A stretch of 64,000 bases of DNA, taken from positions 109,682 to 173,681 of the forward strand of contig NZ_NPOA01000011.1 in the NCBI RefSeq assembly GCF_002287375.1, read 5' to 3'. Positions 25,641 to 34,759 of this stretch are shown one piece after another. The stretch is from Virgibacillus profundi. GTDB taxonomy: Bacteria; Bacillota; Bacilli; Bacillales; Amphibacillaceae. The notes beneath the pieces were generated by a model. That model was not told where the DNA came from. It saw only the letters and a program-made list of their open reading frames with translations, and ran no database searches. The number at the start of each line of letters is the position of its first letter. Position 1 is the first letter of the stretch. The translations under genes were made by a program, and so were the position numbers.

Positions 25641-26459
25641 GTGGTTTTTATTATTTGTGTGCTAATTGGAGTAATCACTGCATTTTTTGGTGGATTAATG
25701 GGCCTTGGTGGGGGCATTATCCTGATCCCCAGCTTATTGTTTTTAAATCAGATATCAGATGCATTTTCCTGGGCGACCCCACAAACGATTGTAGGGATTT
25801 CCTTAATAGCCATGGTTTTTACAGCACTATCTTCAACCATGGCATATTATAAAACAGGCCGTGTAGATTATAAGACAGGTTTATTATTTTTGTCAGGAAG
25901 CATACCGGGAAGTATGTTGGGGTCCTGGTTAAATCAATTTATAGATACAGATGACTTTTTATTATACTTTGGCTTTGTCATGATTATCATTTCCATGCTT
26001 TTTCTTATTAAGCGAAAAGAACCTGCACAGGCCCTGCAGGGTGAAAATAAAGCAATGCGCACCTTTCACGTGGATGGTAAAACATATCATTACACTGTTT
26101 CAATCTGGCCGGCATGTTCGCTTTCTCTATTTGTCGGAATGATGTCAGGCTTATTTGGCATAGGTGGCGGTTCCATTATGGTACCTGCCATGATTCTGTT
26201 ATTTGGTTTTCCAGCACATATTGCTACAGCAACATCGATGTTTATGATATTTTTTGTGAGTATTATAGGTGCAGGCACACATATCGCTTTAGGACATATT
26301 GCCTGGGAGTATGTTTTCTTTTTTATTCCTGGTGCATGGATTGGCGGTAAGCTTGGTGCAATGGTAAATCAAAAGATGACGGGGAAAACGCTTGTATGGA
26401 TATTGCGGATCTTATTAATTGTTATAGGAATACGAATGATTTTTCAAGGTATTGGGTAA
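25641..26459 (+). CDS. yunE: TauE/SafE family exporter (YunE-like)
   Basis: A 272-residue membrane protein with about eight hydrophobic segments and the paired family motifs GGLMGLGGGIILIPSLL and GLFGIGGGSIMVPAMIL. The start is GTG after GAGGGATAG. Position next to yunD and yunC matches yunE of B. subtilis (from memory). It is distinct from the TauE of the sulfur cluster, being much more divergent in sequence, so its substrate is unknown. yunD follows after 12 bp. Confidence 0.85.
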   Translation: MVFIICVLIGVITAFFGGLMGLGGGIILIPSLLFLNQISDAFSWATPQTIVGISLIAMVFTALSSTMAYYKTGRVDYKTGLLFLSGSIPGSMLGSWLNQFIDTDDFLLYFGFVMIIISMLFLIKRKEPAQALQGENKAMRTFHVDGKTYHYTVSIWPACSLSLFVGMMSGLFGIGGGSIMVPAMILLFGFPAHIATATSMFMIFFVSIIGAGTHIALGHIAWEYVFFFIPGAWIGGKLGAMVNQKMTGKTLVWILRILLIVIGIRMIFQGIG

Positions 26460-26471
26460 GGAGTATGACAT

Positions 26472-27875
26472 ATGCAGGAGAAAATTTATTTTTATTATTC
26501 AAATGATTTACATAGTAATTTTGAACAATGGCCACGGGTCACAGGGTTTTTGAAAGATGCAAAAGCCAAGAGAGCAGCTGCGGGTGATTCTTGTTGGGTT
26601 GTAGATATCGGTGATCATGTGGACCGTGTTCATCCAATTGCTGAAGCATTTATGGGAAAAGCAAATGTCAGGTTAATGAATGATGCTGGATATGATTTGG
26701 CGACATTAGGAAATAATGAAGGAATCACACTGGCACACGATGATCTGTTTCATTTATATGATGATGCTAATTTTGAAGTGGTTTGTGCCAATTTACATAA
26801 CTTGAAAAATAAGAATCCCGATTGGCTAAAGCCTACTGTGAAAATAGAATCGGTAAATGGAGTTAAAATAGGAGTTATTGGACTAACTGCACCATTTAAT
26901 GCTTTTTATGAATTACTTGATTGGCATATATCCCCGCAATTTGAGGCTTTAGATAAATATATAACACAATTGAAGGAATCTGCAGATATCATTATTTTGC
27001 TATCACATCTTGGGATCACTGAAGATCAGGAGATAGCCCGGAGATTTAAGGATATCGATGTGATTATTGGTGGGCATACACATCATTTATTACGCACAGG
27101 TGAGTATGTGAATAATACGGTAATAACAGCAGCGGGAAAACATTGTGCATTTATTGGGGAAGTTATTTTAACATGGGATCATAAGAAAAAAGAATTAGTG
27201 AAAAAAGAAGCATATACGACTGAAATTACTCATTTAGCAAAAGACCTGCAAACAGAACAAACATTACAAGAAATGAATGAAGAAGCGGATAAACTGCTAG
27301 GTAAAACAGTTGTGCAACTAAATGAGACAATAGAAGTGAAATGGTTTAAACATACTGAAATCATGCAACAGTTGACTAATACCGTTAAAGATTGGACGAA
27401 GGCAGATTGTGGCATGTTAAATTCAGGCCTTCTACTGGATCAATTGTCGGCAGGGGATATAACGTATCAGGATATCCATCGTATTTGCCCACATCCGATT
27501 AATCCGGTGATTGTGGAGCTTAATGGTGATGAGCTAATTGAAGTGGTTCGTGGATCGCTTACGAAAGATTTTACGGAATTGAAGTTAAAGGGTTTTGGAT
27601 TTCGCGGCGAAGTTCTTGGAAGAATGGTATTCGCTGGATTAGATGTGGAAACAGATTTTCATAAAAATGGTGAAGAATATGTTAAAAATGTTTCATTTAC
27701 TGATGGATCCTCTCTTGATCCTGATCAAACATATTCTATAGCAACTGCGGATACATTTACATTTGGCCGCTTATTGCCTGAGGTGGCAAAATCAGAAGTG
27801 AAGCAGTATTTTTTACCTGAGTTTTTGCGGGATTTATTGGCAGATACATTGCGCCGGGAATATTCAGGCAACTAA
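26472..27875 (+). CDS. yunD: YunD-like bifunctional metallophosphatase/5'-nucleotidase
   Basis: A 467-residue two-domain enzyme. The N-terminal calcineurin-like phosphoesterase part has YYSNDLHSNFE, VDIGDHVD, TLGNNEG and GGHTHH metal motifs. The C-terminal 5'-nucleotidase domain begins near residue 290. No signal peptide is present, so it acts in the cytoplasm, unlike most secreted 5'-nucleotidases. GGAG precedes the ATG. Synteny with yunE and yunC supports the name. Confidence 0.9.
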   Translation: MQEKIYFYYSNDLHSNFEQWPRVTGFLKDAKAKRAAAGDSCWVVDIGDHVDRVHPIAEAFMGKANVRLMNDAGYDLATLGNNEGITLAHDDLFHLYDDANFEVVCANLHNLKNKNPDWLKPTVKIESVNGVKIGVIGLTAPFNAFYELLDWHISPQFEALDKYITQLKESADIIILLSHLGITEDQEIARRFKDIDVIIGGHTHHLLRTGEYVNNTVITAAGKHCAFIGEVILTWDHKKKELVKKEAYTTEITHLAKDLQTEQTLQEMNEEADKLLGKTVVQLNETIEVKWFKHTEIMQQLTNTVKDWTKADCGMLNSGLLLDQLSAGDITYQDIHRICPHPINPVIVELNGDELIEVVRGSLTKDFTELKLKGFGFRGEVLGRMVFAGLDVETDFHKNGEEYVKNVSFTDGSSLDPDQTYSIATADTFTFGRLLPEVAKSEVKQYFLPEFLRDLLADTLRREYSGN

Positions 27876-27901
27876 GCAGATATTCAATTTGTGACACTGT
27901 A

Positions 27902-27943
27902 CCTCCTTTGTGCATACACATATATTGTACATCACGAAGGAGG
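27902..27943 (+). promoter_or_regulatory. Hairpin sequestering the yunC ribosome binding site
   Basis: CCTCCTTTGTG (27902-27912) can pair with CACGAAGGAGG (27933-27943), an 11-bp stem with one mismatch around a 20-base AT-rich loop. The right arm is the Shine-Dalgarno sequence of yunC, 11 bases before its ATG. No T-tract follows. Confidence 0.75.
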
Positions 27944-27954
27944 CCTTTAAATTA

Positions 27955-28263
27955 ATGATTACGGTTAATCCATTAGAGGTAGAGGGAATGTTTTTTACAG
28001 CAATACGTGTGGAACTGCCAAAAACAAATTTATTGATGATCTCAAATGAAATTGGCTACATTATGTGCGGTGCATTAGATGTTGATCTGTTTAACAGTAA
28101 TGAAAAATTAAGAGGGCGTAATATCATTGCCGCAAGAGCAGTAGGTGTGCGGACAATTGATGATTTATTACATGCACCATTAGAAAAAATAACGGATGCT
28201 TCCAGGTCCTATGGCTGGGAAGAAGGAATGATCGGCAAGGATGCATTGGTAAAAATATCATAA
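27955..28263 (+). CDS. yunC: DUF1805 protein YunC
   Basis: A 102-residue protein of the DUF1805 family represented by B. subtilis YunC, with VELPKTNLLMISNEIGYIMCGALDVD and GRNIIAARAVGVRTIDDLL. Function unknown; the fold is a small alpha-beta one. The ATG at 27955 is chosen because AAGGAGG lies upstream. A strong hairpin hides that ribosome site, hinting at translational control. It ends at a terminator. Confidence 0.88.
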   Translation: MITVNPLEVEGMFFTAIRVELPKTNLLMISNEIGYIMCGALDVDLFNSNEKLRGRNIIAARAVGVRTIDDLLHAPLEKITDASRSYGWEEGMIGKDALVKIS

Positions 28264-28268
28264 TATGG

Positions 28269-28298
28269 ATGTCTTCCTAGTATGGAAGACATTTTTTG
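28269..28298 (+). terminator. Terminator of the yunE-yunD-yunC run
   Basis: ATGTCTTCC pairs perfectly with GGAAGACAT, followed by six T. Confidence 0.9.
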
Positions 28299-28409
28299 TT
28301 ATATATATGTGCAATTTTAAAAATATACTCTTTTCAAGTTTTATTGTTTAATTATCGCATTGGATATAGAATGCGAAGTAACTTTTAATGATAATATGTG
28401 CTAAATCTA

Positions 28410-28724
28410 CCGCTACGGAAACACACTTCGCTTTCCGCGGGCGGCTGATGAGCCTCCTCGAGCTGACGCTCTCCGGGGTCTCATCTAGGCCTTTCCTCCC
28501 GCAGGAGTCTTCGTGTGTTTCCTCCGCTAGCAATATGCTTTCATCTTCAAAAAGTGATCTGCCACTTAATTGAATCAAACAAGTGATATCCTCTTTTGTG
28601 GCGGTTGATTGGAGCGTAGGGCAGTCGACTCCTGCGGGAAAAGCACGAGTCTGAAGACCCTGCAGCGGTGGTCTTCCGCGAGGAGGCTGAAGCCGTGCCC
28701 GCGGAAAGCGACTGCCCGGAGCGG
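28410..28724. repeat. GC-rich two-hairpin dispersed element, copy 1
   Basis: A roughly 315-bp GC-rich block in AT-rich surroundings, similar to 50327-50630 and 61248-61560. The left module is bounded by GGAAACACAC (28417) and GTGTGTTTCC (28513), the right module by GGGCAGTCG (28619) and CGACTGCCC (28709). The two modules are also roughly inverted copies of each other, around a variable AT-rich centre. Open frames inside it are spurious. The remainder of the gap 28264-28970 shows no gene. Confidence 0.9.
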
Positions 28725-28970
28725 AAATCAACTTAGCAGTTTCGTCGCAGTTTATAGATTATGTGATAAAAACAATATTTTATAGAGGGGACAAGTAATG
28801 CGCAGTTCCAAATTTCAATGTGTCGTAGAATCGCAGTTCCAATCCTTTAGAAAACATCTTAAAAACATAAAATTTCAAAAATAAGTCATAGCGTTTTCAT
28901 TAATTTTTTGGTACTATTTTAATGGGACTAATGTCGAATAAGGTCGTATTTTGTAGGAGTTGGAGAGAAT

Positions 28971-30056
28971 ATGAGGCTTGCCAGTACAAAATCAGTTACT
29001 CCAGGAATGATACTGGCGCAATCCATATATAATGAAAATGGTGTTGTGCTGATTCAAAAAGGATTAAAGCTAACTGAAAAGATGCTCGGGAGACTGTTAA
29101 ATCAAGGTATTACGTATATATACATAGAAGATGAATTTACGGAAGATATTTATGTGGAACCGGTTCTTTCAGATAAATTAAGGGTAGATGCTTCGAAAAC
29201 AATTAAAGATATTTTCTTGGAATTAAGAGAGAGTGGCTTAAAGGAAAGAGCTTATATTCTTGAGAAAAAAGGGAAAAAGCTTGCAAGTGTTGTGGAGCGA
29301 ATTATGGAAGATATAAAAAGTAGTGAGAAGTCGTTATCAATGCTTACAGAAATTTTTATAACGGACGATTATATTTTTCATCACTCCTTAAATGTAACAA
29401 TATATTCACTCGCAATTGGGGTGGAAATGAATTTATCCAATAAGAAGTTAACTGAAATAGGAATCGGAGCAATGCTGCATGATATCGGGAAAATTTTTAT
29501 AGATCCGGAAATTCTGCAAAAACCGGACAAACTGTCAGTAGAGGAATTTGAAATTATTAAAGAACATACAACAATGGGATTTGATTTTTTACGGAAGTCT
29601 GCCGATATGCCTGCGGTTGTGTCCCATTGTGCATATCAGCATCATGAACGATTGGATGGATCGGGCTATCCGCGTGGAATTAAAGGAGACGAGATTCATA
29701 CGTATGCAAAATTAATCGGTATTGCAGATGTCTTTGATGCAGTAACAAGTAATCGCGTATATCGGGACGCTATGCTACCACATGAAGGCCTGGAAATTAT
29801 CTATGCAGGTGCCATCAATTTATTTGAAAAAAATATGGTCGAAGCATTTAAAAGGAGCATTGTTGTATATCCGGTTGGTTTATCACTACAACTTAGTGAT
29901 GGCAGAGAAGGAGTAGTTGTCAGACAAAATAAACATATCTGTGATCGTCCGGTAATTCGGATTATGTCAGAAGACGGAAAGCATATGAGAACACCTTATG
30001 AGTTGGATTTAGCCAGTGTCATCAATGTCACTGTAACGGCTGTTATAACAGATTGA
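28971..30056 (+). CDS. HD-GYP domain protein (probable c-di-GMP phosphodiesterase)
   Basis: A 361-residue protein. Residues 1-110 are a helical or mixed N-terminal region without membrane segments; the HD-GYP domain follows with AMLHDIGK, the downstream HH pair QHHERLDGSGYPRG and IADVFDAVTSNRVYR. The GYP triplet is intact, so hydrolysis of cyclic di-GMP or a related dinucleotide is expected. A C-terminal extension (about 300-361) resembles a small beta domain. It interrupts the yunC-yunB order of B. subtilis. GTAGGAGTTGGAG precedes the ATG. Confidence 0.9.
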   Translation: MRLASTKSVTPGMILAQSIYNENGVVLIQKGLKLTEKMLGRLLNQGITYIYIEDEFTEDIYVEPVLSDKLRVDASKTIKDIFLELRESGLKERAYILEKKGKKLASVVERIMEDIKSSEKSLSMLTEIFITDDYIFHHSLNVTIYSLAIGVEMNLSNKKLTEIGIGAMLHDIGKIFIDPEILQKPDKLSVEEFEIIKEHTTMGFDFLRKSADMPAVVSHCAYQHHERLDGSGYPRGIKGDEIHTYAKLIGIADVFDAVTSNRVYRDAMLPHEGLEIIYAGAINLFEKNMVEAFKRSIVVYPVGLSLQLSDGREGVVVRQNKHICDRPVIRIMSEDGKHMRTPYELDLASVINVTVTAVITD

Positions 30057-30069
30057 ATTTTCGGATTCT

Positions 30070-30110
30070 AACCCCTGAAAAACAAGCATAAATTGTTTTA
30101 GGGGGTTTTT
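30070..30110 (+). terminator. Terminator overlapping the yunB ribosome binding site
   Basis: AACCCCTGAAAAACAA pairs with TTGTTTTAGGGGGTT, and a T-tract follows immediately. The AGGGGG of the 3' arm is the Shine-Dalgarno of yunB, whose ATG comes right after the T-tract. Confidence 0.8.
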
Positions 30111-30112
30111 TA

Positions 30113-30898
30113 ATGCTAAGACAACGAAAGAAATTTGGTACAAACAGAACATCTCCTCCGGGGAAAAATATATTAGTAATTACGATGATCCTGTTTGCTG
30201 TTTTTATTGGATTAAGTATTTGGATTATTGATCGAGGAATAGAGCCAACATTGATGGAAATAGCAGAAGCAAAGACAGATGAATTTGCTACAAGGGCTAT
30301 TAATTCAGCTGTACGTTTTGCTGAAAACTATGACTTTGAAGATATTGCTAATATTACATATAACAATAATGGGGATCCAGCAATTTACAACTGGAATTCA
30401 GCAATGATCAGTGAAATAAACCGTGTGGCAACAGACAGGGTAGAGGAGTTTTTTCTGAATATGAACAGGGGAGATCCACTTGTCTTTGATAATCCACTTC
30501 AAGAGACCCCAGATTACAGTGACGGAGCAGAGGACCTTGCAAAAGTGGATCCAACCATTGTAGAGATTCCACTTGGCCAGGTAACAGGTAACTCGGTACT
30601 TGCCAACCTGGGACCAAAAGTACCGGTAAATCTTGAATTTGTCGGAAATGTAAGAACAAATATTTATCAGGAAACAAAAGAGTGGGGGATTAACTCTTCC
30701 TGGGTTTCGCTCTATCTTTATGTAGAGGTTGATGTACAGGTAGTCATTCCATTTACGACAGAGGTGACGAAAGTTCATACTGAAATTTATATGGATGGCG
30801 GGGCTATTATGGCGGATGTACCAGAGTTCTACGGTGGGAGTAATCCAAATATAGCGATACCAAAAGAGGATATAGAGAAGGACTTGCAGGATGAGTAA
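30113..30898 (+). CDS. yunB: Sporulation protein YunB
   Basis: A 261-residue protein with one N-terminal membrane anchor (about 21-40) and an extracytoplasmic domain, beginning KKFGTNRTSPPGKNILVI and containing IPLGQVTGNSVLANLGPKV, characteristic of YunB. In B. subtilis it is made in the mother cell under SigE and is needed for efficient sporulation. The ribosome site lies within the terminator hairpin of the preceding gene. It marks this organism as a spore former. Confidence 0.92.
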   Translation: MLRQRKKFGTNRTSPPGKNILVITMILFAVFIGLSIWIIDRGIEPTLMEIAEAKTDEFATRAINSAVRFAENYDFEDIANITYNNNGDPAIYNWNSAMISEINRVATDRVEEFFLNMNRGDPLVFDNPLQETPDYSDGAEDLAKVDPTIVEIPLGQVTGNSVLANLGPKVPVNLEFVGNVRTNIYQETKEWGINSSWVSLYLYVEVDVQVVIPFTTEVTKVHTEIYMDGGAIMADVPEFYGGSNPNIAIPKEDIEKDLQDE

Positions 30899-30912
30899 AT
30901 CTATTGTATAGT
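30884..30912 (+). promoter_or_regulatory. Promoter for the lysine riboswitch leader
   Basis: TTGCAG (30884-30889), a 17-bp spacer and TATAGT (30907-30912) lie about 40 bp before the aptamer. The -35 is inside the 3' end of yunB. Confidence 0.55.
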
Positions 30913-30947
30913 AAAGCTATAATTTAATAATTAAAACCTTATCAGAT

Positions 30948-31094
30948 CGGTGAGGTAGAGGTGCAGATAATAAGAGTAGTCAACAGGAGAATGACAACTG
31001 GGATTGTTGACGAAAGGATTGTTTGCCGAAGCGTAATAAGGGTCAAACTTATTATAGCTGGTATAGCTCCTAAATAAGAGGTATACTGTCATGC
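30948..31094 (+). ncRNA. Lysine riboswitch (L box)
   Basis: The conserved L-box blocks appear in order: GGTGAGGTAGAGGTGCAG, AAGAGTAG, a GGGATTGTTGACGAAAGG-type segment, GCCGAAGCG, AGCTGG and finally ACTGTCATGC. They align block by block with the B. subtilis lysC leader as remembered. A terminator hairpin follows at 31153. Lysine binding should favour termination, so the downstream transporter is made when lysine is scarce. Confidence 0.93.
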
Positions 31095-31152
31095 TTAAAT
31101 GAATGTGCATGGAGAACTACTGATCGAAATGGAGGATAACGTATATTGCAGG

Positions 31153-31195
31153 GACAATGATGGTTATTTTCTATCGTTGTCTTTTTGTGTTTTTT
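31153..31195 (+). terminator. Riboswitch-controlled terminator
   Basis: GACAATGAT (31153-31161) pairs with ATCGTTGTC (31173-31181), followed by TTTTTGTGTTTTTT. It is the expression platform of the lysine riboswitch, and shows that the in-frame codons here are not part of the transporter. Confidence 0.87.
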
Positions 31196-31279
31196 AAGAC
31201 AAGTTTACGTATATTCATAGACTACATTTCGTGCTTAACTTCATGTTCATTTGTACAATACATAATGGGGGTAACATCG

Positions 31280-32839
31280 ATGGAAGGCACAATTTATTCA
31301 ATTATTCCAGCATTGCTTATGCTGCTGCTTGTATTACTTACAAGAAAAGTTTTATTATCTTTAGGTGCAGGTATTATCGTTGGGGCATTAATGATCCGCG
31401 ATTTCAATATACTTGGGACACTTAATGAGATTTGGACAATATTTTATGAAATATTTTTCGTTGACGGCTCATTAAATATAGGTAATATTCTTTTATTGAG
31501 CTTTTTATTACTACTCGGAATGATGACAGCCTTCTTGCAGGCATCAGGTGGAAGCAGGGCGTTTGGTGAGTGGATGATCAAACGAGTTAAAACACGTACA
31601 GGTGCACAGGTTATGACAGCCGTATTAGGATTAATTATTTTTATCGATGATTATTTTAACAGTCTGGCAGTTGGTCAAATCGCACGACCTCTAACTGACC
31701 GTCATAAAATTTCCCGTGCAAAGCTTGCGTATTTTATTGATTCAACGTCAGCACCGGTTACTGTATTATCACCAATTTCAAGCTGGGGTGCTTATATAAT
31801 CGGTATTTTGGGTGGATTATTTGCTGTAAATGGAATAACGGATATACAGCCATTGGAAGCATTTATTAAAATGATTCCACTGAATTTATATGCATTATCT
31901 GCAGTATTACTCGTATTTCTGGTTGCATATTTAAAATTGGATATTGGAGCAATGCGAACACATGAAAAACGAGCGATAGAAACAGGTGAGCTGTTAAATC
32001 CAGAGCAGGACAGTGTTCCTGGTGATCTGGGAGATACATTTGAGCCACATAAAAGTGGGAAGATCTTTCATTTGCTAGTACCTATTGGCGTTCTAATAAT
32101 AGCAACTGTTGTTTCGATGCTTATTACAGGGGCAAACGAAAGTGAAGGTGGCGCTACGTTATTATCCATCTTTGCTAATACAAATGTAAATCTATCTTTA
32201 TTTATTGGTGGACTGATTGCCGTACTAACAGCACTTGTATTCCATCTTCAACAAAATGAACCAAGGTCAAATACATTTAAGATCTTCATTGAAGGTACTA
32301 AAACAATGATGCCGGCGATTTATATTCTACTATTGGCATGGATGATTGGTTCTGTTATTGGTTCACTGGAGACAGGTGAGTATTTGGCACAAATTGTCAG
32401 CGATGCATCTATCAGTTCTTCCCTGCTGCCATTCCTATTTTTCCTGATTGCTGGAATAATGGCATTAGCAACCGGAACATCTTGGGGGACGTTTGGAATT
32501 ATGCTTCCAATAGCAGCAGAAGTCGCTGTTATTACAGATATAAGTATGCTTCTTCCAACACTTGCAGCAGTATTGGCCGGCTCTGTATTCGGTGACCATT
32601 GTACACCTATTTCAGATACAACGATTCTATCGTCGACCGGGGCAGGAGCAAATCACATCGATCACGTATTAACACAGCTGCCATATGCATTTATTGCCGC
32701 TGGAGCAGCATGTATAGGATATTTGGTAATTGGTTTTACAAATCAAGTACTCCTTCCTATATTAATAACTTTTGCAATTGTGATTGCCATTGGATTATTA
32801 ATTAATTACCTGGCAAAAGCAAAACTGAATCAAGCTTAA
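31280..32839 (+). CDS. NhaC-family transporter, probable lysine importer
   Basis: A 519-residue membrane protein of the Na+/H+ antiporter NhaC family, with 11-12 helices and motifs such as FIDDYFNSLAVG and FGDHCTPISDTTILSS. The ATG at 31280 is chosen because GGGGG lies 9 bases before it and the upstream terminator excludes the longer frame. Control by a lysine riboswitch indicates that it transports lysine or a close compound, as proposed for the NhaC-type LysW group in comparative studies. Automatic labels as a sodium/proton antiporter are probably wrong for this member. Confidence 0.88.
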   Translation: MEGTIYSIIPALLMLLLVLLTRKVLLSLGAGIIVGALMIRDFNILGTLNEIWTIFYEIFFVDGSLNIGNILLLSFLLLLGMMTAFLQASGGSRAFGEWMIKRVKTRTGAQVMTAVLGLIIFIDDYFNSLAVGQIARPLTDRHKISRAKLAYFIDSTSAPVTVLSPISSWGAYIIGILGGLFAVNGITDIQPLEAFIKMIPLNLYALSAVLLVFLVAYLKLDIGAMRTHEKRAIETGELLNPEQDSVPGDLGDTFEPHKSGKIFHLLVPIGVLIIATVVSMLITGANESEGGATLLSIFANTNVNLSLFIGGLIAVLTALVFHLQQNEPRSNTFKIFIEGTKTMMPAIYILLLAWMIGSVIGSLETGEYLAQIVSDASISSSLLPFLFFLIAGIMALATGTSWGTFGIMLPIAAEVAVITDISMLLPTLAAVLAGSVFGDHCTPISDTTILSSTGAGANHIDHVLTQLPYAFIAAGAACIGYLVIGFTNQVLLPILITFAIVIAIGLLINYLAKAKLNQA

Positions 32840-32844
32840 ATATA

Positions 32845-32884
32845 AAATATTCTTTCATCCAAAGGGTGGAAGAATATTTTTTTG
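32845..32884 (+). terminator. Terminator of the lysine transporter gene
   Basis: AAATATTCTT and CATCC pair with GGGTG and AAGAATATTT across a small loop, followed by a run of T. Confidence 0.87.
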
Positions 32885-32900
32885 TGTTCTTGAATAGTTC

Positions 32901-33020
32901 TTCGGCTGATAAACATTAACTCGAGCTGATGTTCTTGCTCTCGGGCTGATGTTCTTCGGTCGATAAATCTGTTCCCCGTCAGATAACCTCTCTATCCAGT
33001 CGACTAATCTATTCTCCACG
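32901..33020. repeat. Degenerate 20-bp-periodic array
   Basis: Six units spaced 20 bp, with one 14-bp step, share a GCTGAT or CGATAA core and CTTC/TTC endings, for example at 32901, 32921 and 32941, then 32961-33020. The sequence differs from the arrays at 24397 and 40398 but the period is almost the same. It occupies most of the gap 32885-33078. Confidence 0.65.
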
Positions 33021-33078
33021 CTTTCAGTGTCAATTATTTCCAGGACAAAGTAATAATATTGAAAATTAAATTATTTCT

Positions 33079-33107
33079 TTGACATAGTAGGAAAGTACCG
33101 TTATAAT
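33079..33107 (+). promoter_or_regulatory. Sigma-A promoter of the NSS transporter
   Basis: TTGACA (33079-33084), a 17-bp spacer and TATAAT (33102-33107) form a consensus promoter about 105 bp before the transporter start. No regulatory palindrome is evident in the leader. Confidence 0.85.
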
Positions 33108-33211
33108 ACAAGCATAAATATCAGAAAAAAGTAAACATTTTAAACATTCCTTGTTATAGCTGGACATACACATGTTATAGCAGGGAAAAAAAGAAAAGAG
33201 GAGGTCTATAC

Positions 33212-34759
33212 ATGGAAAAACGTTCACAATGGGGGACAAGGGCAGGCTTTATTTTTGCAGCAGTAGGTTCAGCTGTCGGACTTGGTAATATTTGGCGGTT
33301 TCCGGCTGTTGCATATGAAAATGGTGGAGGCGCTTTCTTTATACCGTATTTATTTGCTTTACTGACAGCGGGGATTCCCATATTAATTATGGAATTTTCA
33401 ATGGGGCATAAATTTCGCGGTTCAGCTCCATTAACCTTTAGAAGGTTGAATAAGAAAACAGAATTTATTGGCTGGTGGGCTGTATTAGTTGCATTCGTAA
33501 TTTCCACTTACTATTCTGTCATAATTGCCTGGGCGATATCATATTCAATTTTCTCATTTAATCTAAATTGGGGTTCAGATACAGAAGGATTTTTATATGG
33601 AGAATATCTGCATTTGGCTGATGTTCCCGGACAAACAGGCAGTCTTGTACCCGGAGTATTCATTCCACTAATAATTGTTTGGGTTGTTGTATTGGGGATT
33701 TTATTTAAAGGGGTTAAAAAGGGAATTGAAATTGCCAACAGGATTTTCATTCCAGCATTAGTAATTATTTTTCTTATCATCGTTATTCGAGCTGTTACAT
33801 TACCAGGAGCATTAGAAGGTCTGAATGCATTTTTTGAACCTGACTTCACTAGAATTGCTGATCCTGATGTATGGATTGCAGCATATGGACAAATATTCTT
33901 TAGTTTATCGATTGCATTTGCAATTATGATAACGTATTCAAGTTATTTACCTAAAAAATCAGATATTACGAATAACGCATTTATTGTAGGGTTTGGTAAC
34001 TCAGCATTTGAATTACTTGCAGGTATTGGTGTATTTGCAGTCCTCGGATTTATGGCTGTCAGTCAGGGTGTAGCTGTTGATGAAGTTGTTGCAGGTGGTG
34101 TGGGATTAGCATTTGTGGTCTTCCCTGCAATCATAAACGAGTTCCCTGCATTAAATGAATTGTTTGGATTCCTGTTCTTTGCATCGCTGGTTCTGGCTGG
34201 TTTATCTTCCTTGATGTCGATTACAGAAACGTATGTGGCTGGTCTTGTAGATAAATTTAAAATCTCAAGAACTAAAGCAGTACTCTTTGGTGGTGGATTA
34301 GCAGCGGTTATTTCATTACTATATGCCACCCAAGGTGGTCTGTACTTCCTCGATGCAGCAGATTACTTTATTAACCAATTTGGTGTCGCATTGCTCGGAT
34401 TGGTTGAAGTTGTATTAATCGCTTGGATTTTGCGCAGAGTTAAAAATATCCAGACACATGCAAATGAAATCTCGGATATTCGTCTAGGTTCCTGGTGGAC
34501 CATAAGCTTAAGTATTATTACACCAATTGTAATGGGATATATGATGTTTGGATTGTTCAAACAGAATATATTAAAAGAATTTACCGGAGAGGGAAATACT
34601 ACTGGTAACTATGAAGGCTATTCAGATTCATTTATCATGTTCGGTGGCTGGTCTGTTGCGGCAGCGGCATTGCTGATTGGAATACTAATTTCAATGACGA
34701 AATGGAAAACATCTGACGAAGCGGAAGAAGAATCCAATAAGACTGGGGAGGCAAAATAA
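33212..34759 (+). CDS. Sodium-dependent amino acid transporter (NSS family)
   Basis: A 515-residue neurotransmitter:sodium symporter family protein with about 11-12 helices. The first helix carries GSAVGLGNIWRFPAVAYENGGGAF, the sodium and substrate site signature; part of it is GLGNIWRFP. AGAGGAGG precedes the ATG. The stop codon is immediately followed by the ATG of a 35-residue MetS-type subunit, an arrangement known for methionine/alanine NSS importers. The substrate is therefore likely a neutral amino acid such as methionine or alanine; this is inference. Confidence 0.93.
   Translation: MEKRSQWGTRAGFIFAAVGSAVGLGNIWRFPAVAYENGGGAFFIPYLFALLTAGIPILIMEFSMGHKFRGSAPLTFRRLNKKTEFIGWWAVLVAFVISTYYSVIIAWAISYSIFSFNLNWGSDTEGFLYGEYLHLADVPGQTGSLVPGVFIPLIIVWVVVLGILFKGVKKGIEIANRIFIPALVIIFLIIVIRAVTLPGALEGLNAFFEPDFTRIADPDVWIAAYGQIFFSLSIAFAIMITYSSYLPKKSDITNNAFIVGFGNSAFELLAGIGVFAVLGFMAVSQGVAVDEVVAGGVGLAFVVFPAIINEFPALNELFGFLFFASLVLAGLSSLMSITETYVAGLVDKFKISRTKAVLFGGGLAAVISLLYATQGGLYFLDAADYFINQFGVALLGLVEVVLIAWILRRVKNIQTHANEISDIRLGSWWTISLSIITPIVMGYMMFGLFKQNILKEFTGEGNTTGNYEGYSDSFIMFGGWSVAAAALLIGILISMTKWKTSDEAEEESNKTGEAK

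Noticed and set aside
28348-28731. Open frames of about 60-127 codons on both strands
   Set aside because: They lie wholly inside the GC-rich dispersed repeat, have no ribosome sites, and similar frames recur in the other copies by virtue of the repeat sequence.
31157-31279. 41-codon N-terminal extension of the NhaC-family transporter
   Set aside because: The region contains the riboswitch terminator, and a good ribosome site precedes the internal ATG at 31280.
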